From Candidatus Zipacnadum vermilionense (GTDB taxonomy: Bacteria > Armatimonadota > Zipacnadia > Zipacnadales > Zipacnadaceae), in contig JALGSV010000007.1 in the NCBI GenBank assembly GCA_029821755.1, forward strand, positions 186,001 through 250,000: a stretch of 64,000 nucleotides of DNA, written 5' to 3'. Of this stretch, positions 8,251-16,045 are shown one piece after another. Both the position numbers and the translations under genes were made by a program. Under the pieces are notes generated by a model. The model saw only the letters and a list, made by a program, of their open reading frames with translations. It was not told the DNA's origin and did no database searches. The stretch's first letter is position 1. Every line of letters begins with the position of its first letter.

Positions 8251-9744
8251 ATGGGAGACAGATACACCGGACAGATTGAGCAGATTGATGACTACCGCTG
8301 GCGGCTGCCGGTGGACCGGGAGGCGGGGAGGTGCGTGGAGGGGATTGTCTACGCCGACGAGGTGCTACTGGAGGGAATCAAGCAGGACAATGCGCTGTGG
8401 CAGGTGGCGAATGTGGCCTGTCTGCCGGGGATCGTGGGGCCGTCTCTGGCCATGCCCGACGCGCACTATGGATATGGCTTCCCTATCGGCGGGGTGGCGG
8501 CCTTTGACGTGGAGACAGGGATCATCTCGCCGGGCGGCGTGGGGTATGACATCAACTGCGGCGTGCGGTTGCTGCGCACGGACCTAACCGAGGCGGAGGT
8601 GCGGCCGCGGCTGGAGAAGCTGATCAACCGGCTATTTGCCTTGGTACCCAGCGGAGTGGGATCGGAGAAGGGCGTGGCGAAGCTGAGCTCGGAGGAGCTG
8701 GAGGAGGTGCTGGTCGAGGGCTCCCGCTGGATGCTGAAGAGGGGCATGGCGACGCCGGAAGACCTGGAGTGCACTGAGGAGGGCGGAGAGCTGGCGGGGG
8801 CGGATCCCGGCTGTCTGAGCGAACGGGCGCGGAAACGGGGCCGGCCGCAACTGGCTACCCTGGGGAGCGGCAACCACTTCCTGGAGGTGCAGGTGGTGGA
8901 CGCCATCTACGACCCGGCGGCGGCGCGGGTGATGGGGATTGAGGAGCCGGGGCAGATCACGGTGATGATCCACTGCGGCTCGCGGGGCCTGGGGCACCAG
9001 GTCTGTCAGGATGCGGTGGACGAGATGCAGGTGGTCGCGCGCAAGTACAACATCAGTCTCCCCGACCGGCAGCTGGCCTGCGCGCCGGTGAGTTCCCCGG
9101 AGGGGCAGAGCTACTACGCGCAGATGGCCTGCGCGGCCAACTATGCCTGGGCCAATCGGCAGGGGATCATGTACCGGGTGCGGGAGGTGTTCGAGGAGGT
9201 CTTCGAGCAGTCGTGGGGGCAGATGGGGATGCGGCTGGTGTGGGATGTGGCACATAACATCGCGAAGATGGAGGAGCACGGGGAGAGAGTGGAAGGTGGA
9301 ACGTGGAACGTGGAAGACGGCAAGACGAGAAGGCTCTGCGTGCATCGCAAGGGGGCGACGCGGGCCTTTGCGCCGGGGCATCCGGAAGTGCCGGAGAGGT
9401 ACCGGGCGGTGGGGCAGCCAGTGATCGTGCCGGGGGATATGGGGACCGCCTCCTACTTGCTGGTGGGGACGGAGCGGGCCATGCGGGAGACGTGGGGCTC
9501 GACCTGCCACGGCGCGGGGCGGCAGATGTCACGCCACGCCGCCACCAAGGCCAAGACCGGGGCGGAGGTCGTGCGGGAACTGACGGACAAGGGCATCCTG
9601 CTGCGGGCGCAGAGTAAGCGGACCATCGCGGAGGAGATGCCCGACGCGTACAAGGACGTGGACCGGGTAGTGGAGGTCTGCCACGGGGCGGGGATTTCGA
9701 GCAAGGTGGCGAGGGTGAGGCCACTGGCGGTGATGAAGGGGTAG
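8251..9744 (+). CDS. rtcB: RNA-splicing ligase RtcB
   Basis: 497 residues. RtcB joins 2',3'-cyclic-phosphate or 3'-phosphate RNA ends to 5'-hydroxyl ends using GTP and Mn2+. Conserved motifs are present in order: MPDAHYGYGFPIGG (68-81), GGVGYDINCGVRLL with metal ligands Asp100 and Cys103, GSGNHFLEVQ with His209, IHCGSRGLGH with His241, DVAHNIAKMEEH with His335, VHRKGATRAF, and CHGAGRQMSRHAA with His420 as the expected GMP-accepting histidine, ending in KVARVRPLAVMKG. Residues 344-360 form an extra segment relative to the usual form, encoded by tandem tggaacg-like repeats. Start ATG 8251 has GGGAGGT upstream in the tail of a family C repeat. No archease or rtcA gene is nearby. Confidence 0.95.
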   Translation: MGDRYTGQIEQIDDYRWRLPVDREAGRCVEGIVYADEVLLEGIKQDNALWQVANVACLPGIVGPSLAMPDAHYGYGFPIGGVAAFDVETGIISPGGVGYDINCGVRLLRTDLTEAEVRPRLEKLINRLFALVPSGVGSEKGVAKLSSEELEEVLVEGSRWMLKRGMATPEDLECTEEGGELAGADPGCLSERARKRGRPQLATLGSGNHFLEVQVVDAIYDPAAARVMGIEEPGQITVMIHCGSRGLGHQVCQDAVDEMQVVARKYNISLPDRQLACAPVSSPEGQSYYAQMACAANYAWANRQGIMYRVREVFEEVFEQSWGQMGMRLVWDVAHNIAKMEEHGERVEGGTWNVEDGKTRRLCVHRKGATRAFAPGHPEVPERYRAVGQPVIVPGDMGTASYLLVGTERAMRETWGSTCHGAGRQMSRHAATKAKTGAEVVRELTDKGILLRAQSKRTIAEEMPDAYKDVDRVVEVCHGAGISSKVARVRPLAVMKG

Positions 9745-9768
9745 GGAGAGGGGGCAGGGGGAATGGGG
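9745..9768 (-). repeat. Family A fragment (reverse) after rtcB
   Basis: ggagagggggcagggggaat starts right after the rtcB TAG stop and resembles the reverse complement of the family A C-rich arm. Together with a C-rich fragment at 11216-11242 it brackets the DUF262 gene. Confidence 0.4.
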
Positions 9769-9789
9769 CATGTGTGGGAGGGGGAGCGG

Positions 9790-11124
9790 TCAGCCTCTCG
9801 GCCTCGCGACGTTGCAGTACCTGTGCGTCAGCCGGGCGTTCTCGGGCACCGTCTGGCCGCCGAGGTGCCACTGCTCGATGTGGTCGACATGGGCGTCGTC
9901 GAGCACGAGGATCGTCTGTCGGCAAATCTCACAGATGGGGCTCGCGTCGAAGAGTTGCCTCTTCAGCTCCGGCGGGAACAGGCGTGGGTGGGTTCCGGGG
10001 GCACCGAGGACTGTGTGCAGTTTGGAGCCCCACTTTAGTATTCTCGTACTCAGCCGGGCCTTCTCGCTCGTACCGAGGTTTATGCTATCCACGAATTCTG
10101 CGTCTTCGACCATGAGCTCGATCAAGCCGTCCCTGATTGCGTCCGCCCTGGGCACAACCTGCTGCATCTCGTAGTGGGTGAAGCCGACCATCACCGCGTC
10201 GTATAGGGCCATGTTCAAGCGTTGGGGCTCCCAGCGTCCGCTGTGATCGTCGGCGGTACCCGGGTAGAAGCGCCGGAAGGCGTACCCGCCGAACACCGTC
10301 AGTGTGAGCTTCACCGATTTCGCGAAGAGTTGTGTCAGTTCGCTGGCGGTCGCTTGGTCCACGCTCCTGTACCGCCGCATCTCGCGGTTCAGGAAGCCTT
10401 TCATCGGCGGCTTGTAGGTCGACTGGTTGTGGCAGAGAGCGAAGAACCGCAGAATCTCCTCGCGGTCCCTCATCCTCTTGTCCGGACCCTTGCGCCCGAA
10501 CAGCTTCTGAAAGTCGGAGTCGCCGGCGAGTTTGTTCAGCAAGTCGTTGTAGGGTCCCCGGTAGATGCAGTTGCGGAGTTCCTGGGGGTTCAGGTTTACG
10601 GATCCGGTGTTGAGCCGTTCGAAGATCTCGAAGCGGATGTCGGGATCCGACTCCCGCTTGACGATGATGCAGCGTAGACTACCCTCTCGGAAGCGTCTCT
10701 GAAGGTCCGGCTGCAGGCCCGAGAAGCGCTGTCCGTTCAGTTCGTCGAAGACTTTCAGCCCCCGCAGAATGATGTCGCCGTGGAGGAAGCGGAAGAGAGC
10801 GGTCAGACGCTGCTGCCCATCAATAACGGAGTGCGAATAGTCGTTTTCCTCCGCCAAATAGACGACTGGGATGGGGACGCCCATCAGAACGGACTCGACC
10901 AGGCGGCTGGCCCGGGCGGCGTCGAAGACGTAGTACCGCTGAAACTCAGGATGGACGTTCAGTCGTCCGTCCTCGTAGCGGGTATACAGGTCACCGATAG
11001 CGTAGTCCTTGGGCTCGCTCACCAGCATCCGTTGCTGGGGAGACCAGACCTGGGTCGCCCCCTCGACGTCGTCGTCCGCCTCAAGTTGGACTTCTCCCGC
11101 GGCGGTGGTGTCATCGGTTGCCAT
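9790..11124 (-). CDS. DUF262 domain protein with C-terminal HNH nuclease domain (GmrSD-like defence nuclease)
   Basis: 444 residues from ATG 11124 (AGGTGA about 8 nt upstream). The N-terminal DUF262 domain, a ParB-nuclease-like fold with NTP-sensing roles in GmrSD and related systems, shows PEFQRYYVFD (59-68) and SVIDGQQRLTAL (99-110). The C-terminus is an HNH zinc-finger nuclease: Cys398-x2-Cys401, then HVDH (His412, His415), Asn429 and His434 with a closing Cys437. In GmrSD the partner domain is DUF1524; here a compact HNH replaces it in the same chain. Base composition looks visibly less GC-rich than the neighbours, which suggests transfer. It follows the giant ATPase on the same strand with a 125-nt gap, so a two-gene operon is likely. 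Predicted function: modification- or nucleotide-sensing DNA cleavage in phage defence (inference). Confidence 0.82.
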   Translation of the reverse strand: MATDDTTAAGEVQLEADDDVEGATQVWSPQQRMLVSEPKDYAIGDLYTRYEDGRLNVHPEFQRYYVFDAARASRLVESVLMGVPIPVVYLAEENDYSHSVIDGQQRLTALFRFLHGDIILRGLKVFDELNGQRFSGLQPDLQRRFREGSLRCIIVKRESDPDIRFEIFERLNTGSVNLNPQELRNCIYRGPYNDLLNKLAGDSDFQKLFGRKGPDKRMRDREEILRFFALCHNQSTYKPPMKGFLNREMRRYRSVDQATASELTQLFAKSVKLTLTVFGGYAFRRFYPGTADDHSGRWEPQRLNMALYDAVMVGFTHYEMQQVVPRADAIRDGLIELMVEDAEFVDSINLGTSEKARLSTRILKWGSKLHTVLGAPGTHPRLFPPELKRQLFDASPICEICRQTILVLDDAHVDHIEQWHLGGQTVPENARLTHRYCNVARPRG

Positions 11125-11215
11125 TGCGTTATCACCTGTTGAGATGGTCGGTTCAACTAGATCGACGTCGGTGGCTTTCTCGACACGACGTGACCCCTTT
11201 AGCGCGACCGATCGA

Positions 11216-11242
11216 CCCCTGCCCCCCTGCCCCGTGCCCCCT
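11216..11242 (+). repeat. C-rich family A-like fragment between DUF262 and ATPase genes
   Basis: cccctgcccccctgccccgtgcccc lacks the palindromic loop. It is inverted relative to the fragment at 9745, so the DUF262 gene lies between opposed fragments. Confidence 0.35.
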
Positions 11243-11249
11243 AGCCTCG

Positions 11250-14200
11250 CTACTCCTCGATCCGGAAGATGTCCTCCTCGTCGGTCTCCCCGCCGCCGCT
11301 GATCCACTGGGTGAAGAGATTCTGCGCCTCTTCCTTGGTCAGGGTGCGGCCCTCCAGGGAGCGCTTTAGTTCACCCATGTTCCTGGGGGTCACCGTCTTG
11401 CCGGCCAGAATGCGGTTGAGGTGGGAAAGGACTTCGTCGGTGAAGACCTGCATGACCTCGCGGGGGCTGGGTTCGGGGGAGAGGTCGGCGGCGGCCTCCA
11501 GGCGGGCGGAGAGCTCGCGGCGGTAGGGGAGGGCGGCGGCGTATTCGCGCACCTTCTGGCGGAAGTCGTCGGTGGTGATGGCCTCCAGGTATTCGCGCAG
11601 GCCCTGGTTGATCGCCTCGACGAGGTCATCCACCGGCGGGAGGTTGAGTTCCTCCCCTAGGCGCAGGCCGCACTGAGGGCAGACCGGCTGGCGGGTGAGG
11701 ACGGCGCCCAGGTCGGTCAGCGTGCAGCGGCGGGAGGCGTAGCTCTCGATCATCTCTCCGACCCGCGCCAGGTCGTGGGTGATGCTGACCTCCAGCGGCT
11801 GGAGTTGGGCCAGGGCGCGGTACTCGGGGGTGGACTTGACCGCGCGGAACTGCTCGAAGGCGGTGTTGCGGTGCACGCGGCTGTGCCAGGCGAGGTAGCG
11901 GCGCTGGTAGGTGGTGAGGAAGATCTGCAGGCTGCGGTGGAAGCCGGCCTGGTCTTCGACCAGCGACTCACCGCGGCCGATGGTCTCAGCGAGAGTCTGG
12001 CGGCGGCCCTCCAGCTCAGGCAAGTTGGTGCCGGATAGCTGGGGACTCTCGATGTAGCGCTGGGCGGAGATGACCTCGTCAGCCTCGCGGTCGAGGAAGG
12101 TCTCCAGGCGCTCCAAGCGGCGCAGCAGGCCGCTGAGTATGGCTACCGACTGGCCCTCCTGTAGGTGCGGCTCTAGCCAGGTGACGAATTGGCCGAGGCC
12201 CTCCGCGGCGGGCAGGAGCGGATCGAGATGGCCGAAGAAGTCCGCGGCGGCGGCGAGGTCGGCGTGGGACTCGCGCCAGAGGGTTTCCGGCTGGCCGAGG
12301 GTGGCGCGGACCTCGTCGAGGCGGGTGCGCATCTTCCCCAGTCGGGCCAGTTGCGTCTCGCGCTCCGCCAGCAGGGCCTCCCAGAGGGCGGCTTGCTCGG
12401 TGTGGCTGGGGTTGGTGATGCCCCGGCCCAGGACGACCCGGGAGACCCGACTGAGGACCTGCCAGCCGCTCCAGGGCAGCAGCGCGGGGCGGGCGACGTA
12501 GTGGACCTGGGCGGCGAAGGGGAGGGGCAACTGCCCGCCGGGGAGGGCGCGGCGCTCGGCGTCGAAGGCCTCCAGGTGTCCCAGGCGGACCAGGACGGCG
12601 AGGGTCAGCTCGAACAACTCCGGGGGCAGGCCCAGTGGGGACTTGATCAGATGTTGGGCGAGGTCGGCGCAGGAGAGCAGCCGACCGCGCTCGTGCTCGG
12701 GGGTCTGGTCGCGCTGGCGGATACGGGACATGACCTCCTCCACCGCCCGGCCCCCGGCGCCGACCAGCCAGCGGCTGTCGCGCGCAGAGACGAGACCCAG
12801 CGGCGCCAGGACCCCCTGGGCCAGAGCGTCCAGGTCGTCGTCGGCCCCGCGGGGGACCTCCAGGCGCTGAATGAGCTGCCCCACCAGCAGGTCGATCTGC
12901 TCGCGGGAGGTCAGCGGATAGCGCGGGGCGAGCGCGGGGAAGTCGGGGAAAAGACGAGCGAGCGCGGGCTGGGCCAGACGGGTGAGCGTGGCCGACCAGT
13001 CGCCCTTGACCACGGCGAGGTCCGCCGGCGTGGCCGCCACCTCATCGGCGCAGTAGACGGCGCCCTCGTAATAGGCGGAGGCGGCGATGGCGCGGACGGC
13101 GTTGTCCAGGGCCAGGCGCTCCTCCAACAGCCGTCCTCGCCAAGCGACCTGGACCTCGCCGTCGGGAGCGGGCTGGCGCAGCAACTCGTGACAAGCGGCG
13201 CAGTGCTTGAGCGTGTCCAGCTCCGCCGGGGTCAGGGGGCGGGGAATCCAGGCGAGCAGGGCATGAGCCCAGCGCGTGGTGGGCAGGGCGGGCAGGAGCG
13301 CCTGCCAGGCGGCGTTCTGGCTGCCGGGGGCGGCTAGTTGGCCGAGCAGGAGGTAGACGTCCTCCGGGTTGTTGGGATTGGCGGCCTCCTGGCAGTAGGC
13401 GGCGGCCTCCAGCGCGCGGAGGGTGGAGAAGTTGATTGCCTGGGCCTGTACGACGCGGACGCTGTTCTCCCAGTTGACTTCGTAAGGCTGCGGGCGGAGC
13501 TGCTCCCCCAGGGGAAGGGAGGGGCTGTCGGAGGCGGCCAGGACCCGGCGCCACAGACGCTGGTCGTCGTTGGCCAGGGTCTGCTTGACGGCATTGAGCC
13601 GCTGGCGGACCAGTTCGGTGAGGTTGGTCTGCACGTCCAGCAAGTACAGGGCGCTGTCGGGGTCCGGGCCGCGGCGGACGTCCACGTAGCTGCCCATCAG
13701 GCGGAGGGTCTCCAGCAGGTCGGTGGCCGCGGCAGAGCGCAGACGGGGGGCGTTGGCGGCGTCGGGACCGAGGAGCTCCGAGAGGAGGCTGACCGGAGCG
13801 GTAATCCCAGCCAGGCGCAAGACGAGGAGAGTCTGCACCAGATCCAGCGCGGCCTCGGGGTTCTCGGGGGCTAGCTGGGCGACGTTCTTGCGGTAGAAGT
13901 CTAGGGCCTCGCGGAAGTACGGCGCGGCCTGCGGGTGCGTCCCCGCGAGGGGCTCGAGATAGGCGCAGGTATCGCCGGGGCCGACCAGATGACTGGCGGG
14001 GCGGCTGAGGAGATCGTGCAGTCCGCCGCGCCCGGCCGGGGCCAGGAAGAACTGTAGCACGGTATCGGCCTGCCCCAGGTAGCGCCGGCCGATGGCCTCC
14101 AGGCACTTCTCGGTGAGCGGGTGCAGCGGGTAGGAGCGGTGGGCTTCCTCCTCGGTGAAGCTGGGGGGATTGAAGGCGTTCTGGTAGGCGGCGTAAGACT

Positions 14201-15269
14201 CGGAGGCGGCCTGGCGGCGGCCGCGGTCGCCGTCAGCGAAGCGCAGAGCCAGGTGAGCAACTTTGCGCACCGGCTCGGGGGTCAGCTCCACGCGGGTGAC
14301 GTATAGCGAGCGCAGGTTACCCAGCAGGTAAGGCTCGGCGTCGCCCAGTTCCTCCAGCCCCGCCTCGAGGGCGCCGATAATGCTGACCGGCTCGATGCGG
14401 GCGCGCTGGCCGAGGAACTCCAGGAAGGCGTAGTCGTCGTGGGAGGCTTTCGACCCGGTGGCGGCGAGGAAGCCGGAGAGGTCGTCGAGGAGCCAGATCA
14501 CCCCCGCGGCGCCGGCTTGGGGGAGGATCTGCAGCAGACGCGAGAGCCGCTCCGTGCGGGACTGGCGGAAGTCCAGCGGATAGCCCACCTGGCGGGCGAC
14601 AGTCTGGGCGACCTGGATGGCCTCGCCGGGGCGGCGGACGCGGAGCTGCTCCCAGGAGTTGAAGGGGGCGACGTGCTTGCGGACGTGCTCATTGAGCTCG
14701 TCCCGGTAGCGGGGCAGGGCGTGGCGCTCGATGAGGTCCAGGGCGTGCGATTCGTGGGAGAGGGGGAGGTTGACGTTGTGGCCGGGGCGGTTCAGCTCCC
14801 GCTCGGTGCGGTCGAAGATGATGTTCTCCAGCCGCTCCTCCTGGCCGCGGTGCTCGGCGAGGGGGACGGGGACGACCAGCACACTGCCCTGGGGGCGGAG
14901 GGTCTGGTGGAGGGCGGTGAACTGCGGGTGGGTTTCCAGGAAGAGGGGCCAGACCTGGGGGTACTCGCAGAGCAGGGTCAGGACGGCGAGCAGGTGGGAT
15001 TTGCCGCAGCGGGCCGGTCCCTGTACCAGGGCGGCCATGCCGCTGGGGGCGTCGCCGATCAGCACGGGCAGCAGGCGGCGGAGGGCGGCCTCCACCTCAT
15101 CGTCGCAAGCCACGTAGTCCCCGACCAGCGAGCCCACCTGGTCGCGGGTGACCAGGGACATGGCCTCCACCTCACGGTCCAGGGCCGCACGCAGAGGCTC
15201 CAGGTCAGCGAGACTCACGCTGGAGAGAGCAGTCTGGATCTGCAGGATGTCGGCTAGGGATGGCGGCAA
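11250..15269 (-). CDS. Giant P-loop ATPase, BrxC/PglY-like (DUF6079-type), probable phage defence
   Basis: 1339 residues, read from TTG 15269 with AGGGGGA about 7 nt upstream. Walker A is QGPARCGKSHLL (GPARCGKS at 84-91) and Walker B is GVIWLLDDLSGFL (residues about 256-268). The ATPase core is followed by a long helical region, a CAACH at about residue 700, and a C-terminal segment with CPQCGLRLGEE that could be half a zinc ribbon with the nearby Cys. Length, layout and the sequence around IESPQLSGTNLPELEGR recall the large BREX BrxC/PglY and DUF6079 ATPases; this is memory-based, not a search. No BREX methylase, PglZ or Lon-like gene is present, so it is not a BREX locus. The only partner is the downstream DUF262-HNH nuclease. 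GC content is as high as in housekeeping genes, unlike the nuclease. Confidence 0.75.
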   Translation of the reverse strand: MPPSLADILQIQTALSSVSLADLEPLRAALDREVEAMSLVTRDQVGSLVGDYVACDDEVEAALRRLLPVLIGDAPSGMAALVQGPARCGKSHLLAVLTLLCEYPQVWPLFLETHPQFTALHQTLRPQGSVLVVPVPLAEHRGQEERLENIIFDRTERELNRPGHNVNLPLSHESHALDLIERHALPRYRDELNEHVRKHVAPFNSWEQLRVRRPGEAIQVAQTVARQVGYPLDFRQSRTERLSRLLQILPQAGAAGVIWLLDDLSGFLAATGSKASHDDYAFLEFLGQRARIEPVSIIGALEAGLEELGDAEPYLLGNLRSLYVTRVELTPEPVRKVAHLALRFADGDRGRRQAASESYAAYQNAFNPPSFTEEEAHRSYPLHPLTEKCLEAIGRRYLGQADTVLQFFLAPAGRGGLHDLLSRPASHLVGPGDTCAYLEPLAGTHPQAAPYFREALDFYRKNVAQLAPENPEAALDLVQTLLVLRLAGITAPVSLLSELLGPDAANAPRLRSAAATDLLETLRLMGSYVDVRRGPDPDSALYLLDVQTNLTELVRQRLNAVKQTLANDDQRLWRRVLAASDSPSLPLGEQLRPQPYEVNWENSVRVVQAQAINFSTLRALEAAAYCQEAANPNNPEDVYLLLGQLAAPGSQNAAWQALLPALPTTRWAHALLAWIPRPLTPAELDTLKHCAACHELLRQPAPDGEVQVAWRGRLLEERLALDNAVRAIAASAYYEGAVYCADEVAATPADLAVVKGDWSATLTRLAQPALARLFPDFPALAPRYPLTSREQIDLLVGQLIQRLEVPRGADDDLDALAQGVLAPLGLVSARDSRWLVGAGGRAVEEVMSRIRQRDQTPEHERGRLLSCADLAQHLIKSPLGLPPELFELTLAVLVRLGHLEAFDAERRALPGGQLPLPFAAQVHYVARPALLPWSGWQVLSRVSRVVLGRGITNPSHTEQAALWEALLAERETQLARLGKMRTRLDEVRATLGQPETLWRESHADLAAAADFFGHLDPLLPAAEGLGQFVTWLEPHLQEGQSVAILSGLLRRLERLETFLDREADEVISAQRYIESPQLSGTNLPELEGRRQTLAETIGRGESLVEDQAGFHRSLQIFLTTYQRRYLAWHSRVHRNTAFEQFRAVKSTPEYRALAQLQPLEVSITHDLARVGEMIESYASRRCTLTDLGAVLTRQPVCPQCGLRLGEELNLPPVDDLVEAINQGLREYLEAITTDDFRQKVREYAAALPYRRELSARLEAAADLSPEPSPREVMQVFTDEVLSHLNRILAGKTVTPRNMGELKRSLEGRTLTKEEAQNLFTQWISGGGETDEEDIFRIEE

Positions 15270-15333
15270 GGTCGTTCCCCCTGTGGGAGGGGTAATTGGA
15301 CAGGGGAAGAGGAGATTCCTTCTTGGGTATGTT

Positions 15334-15369
15334 CCGCGGGGCGCGGGCTTTCTAGCCCGCGCCCCGCGG
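15334..15369. repeat. Perfect 16-bp palindrome (family B core) between the ATPase gene and the trp leader
   Basis: ccgcggggcgcgggct at 15334-15349, loop ttct, exact complement at 15354-15369. It lies in the divergent region 25 nt before the trp promoter -35 and could act as a bidirectional terminator or insulator. Confidence 0.7.
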
Positions 15370-15394
15370 GAGGGACCTTTCTTTTGTCAGGTCG

Positions 15395-15423
15395 TTGACA
15401 ACTTCCCCGACACCCGGTATGAT
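15395..15423 (+). promoter_or_regulatory. Promoter of the trp leader transcript
   Basis: TTGACA (15395-15400), exactly 17 nt, TATGAT (15418-15423): a near-consensus sigma-70 promoter. Transcription should start about 15430-15432, only 2-4 nt before the leader-peptide ATG, so the leader message would be leaderless or nearly so. Confidence 0.85.
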
Positions 15424-15433
15424 GGCAGCCAAC

Positions 15434-15481
15434 ATGAGTCAGGCTGTCAGCTATTCCTTTGCTTGGTGGTGGTGCCGCTAA
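15434..15481 (+). CDS. trpL: trp operon leader peptide
   Basis: A 15-codon reading frame: MSQAVSYSFAWWWCR, then TAA at 15479-15481. Three consecutive Trp codons (TGG TGG TGG, 15464-15472) near its end are the hallmark of tryptophan attenuation. It has no Shine-Dalgarno (GGCAGCC only) and sits at the predicted 5' end of the transcript, so leaderless initiation is likely. The frame is followed by competing antiterminator and terminator structures. The next coding gene is 564 nt downstream (a Gfo/Idh/MocA oxidoreductase) and trpE is about 3.4 kb downstream. Confidence 0.85.
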   Translation: MSQAVSYSFAWWWCR

Positions 15482-15578
15482 TCCCTAGTGGGCCTGCTAC
15501 CCTGCCTGACACTTGACTGAAGAGAAGAGAGAAGACACCGGCCGCGAGCAGACCCACCCAGGGTGCTCGCGGTTTTTT
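15438..15578 (+). promoter_or_regulatory. Tryptophan attenuator: antitermination and protector structures
   Basis: Three mutually exclusive pairings are visible. The antiterminator pairs 15488-15498 (gtgggcctgct) with 15547-15557 (agcagacccac), 10 of 11 positions. The terminator pairs 15542-15550 with 15564-15572. The protector pairs 15438-15444 (gtcaggc) with 15504-15510 (gcctgac), with GGUGGU in the Trp codons (for example 15465-15470) able to pair with GCUACC (15496-15501), which hides the antiterminator arm. A ribosome stalled on the Trp codons would free 15488-15498, form the antiterminator and allow readthrough. Confidence 0.8.
15542..15578 (+). terminator. Intrinsic terminator of the trp attenuator
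   Basis: Perfect 9-bp stem ccgcgagca/tgctcgcgg (15542-15550 and 15564-15572), extendable by CCC/GGG inside the loop, followed directly by six T (15573-15578). This is the only textbook hairpin-plus-T-tract terminator I see in the window. Confidence 0.9.
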
Positions 15579-15674
15579 GCGTTGGTGGAATTGACAACAC
15601 GGAGGTGCCCGAAGGCCCGAAGCGGAGTGCCGAGGGTTAGTGGACCGGCGGGAGAGCCGAGTCCCAAAGAGGGT

Positions 15675-15740
15675 GCCTCAGCCCCTTCCCCCCTCTCAGC
15701 GCGTAGACGTGCGCCGGTACGAGAGGGGGGAAGGGGAGCG
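15675..15740 (+). repeat. Family A palindromic repeat, copy 5 (long-loop form)
   Basis: gcctcagccccttccccc, ctctcagcgcgtagacgtgc, gccggtacgagag, ggggggaaggggag. The loop is expanded, as in copies at 30865 and 35438. Confidence 0.65.
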
Positions 15741-15823
15741 GGGAGGGGCCGGAGGTGAGCGTCGGCCGGAGAGGGCGGCGTGGAGCATTCGGCCCCAGAG
15801 GGAAACCAGGGATGGCTACCTCT

Positions 15824-15851
15824 GCACCGGCGAGACGCCGGCGCCACCGGG
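15824..15851 (+). repeat. Family C hairpin
   Basis: gcaccggcgagacgccgg, then cgccaccggg. It matches the copy at 22362 closely. Confidence 0.65.
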
Positions 15852-15971
15852 ACGCGACAGGCTCGGCGGCCGGCGCTACCCGGAAGGAGGGTATCCGCAA
15901 GCGGTAGGGGAAGCAGAGCACTGAACCTTAACGGGGCCGGAGGGCCCCGACCGCCGAGGGCATTGGGGACG

Positions 15972-15991
15972 CACAGGCTGGAAAGCCTGTG
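15972..15991 (+). repeat. Family B short hairpin upstream of oxidoreductase
   Basis: cacaggct-ggaa-agcctgtg, a perfect 8-bp stem, followed by ctacccggagccaggaggg. Confidence 0.65.
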
Positions 15992-16045
15992 CTACCCGGA
16001 GCCAGGAGGGATACCCATGCAAACGTTAGCAGAAAGGAGGGCAGC

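Larger units (their letters stand above)
15579..16045 (+). other. Non-coding repeat-filled gap between trp attenuator and first gene
   Basis: 467 nt with no gene. It contains a family A relative (15675-15740), a family C hairpin (15824-15851) and a short family B hairpin (15972-15991). A second TTGACA (15591-15596) has no -10 at the right distance. If the attenuator serves the trp genes this is its untranslated continuation. Confidence 0.6.

Noticed and set aside
12189-13337. Plus-strand 382-aa frame
   Set aside because: Lies antisense inside the giant ATPase gene; no start context and biased composition.
15591-15620. Second TTGACA after the trp terminator as a promoter
   Set aside because: No -10-like hexamer at 16-18 nt (ggcccg).
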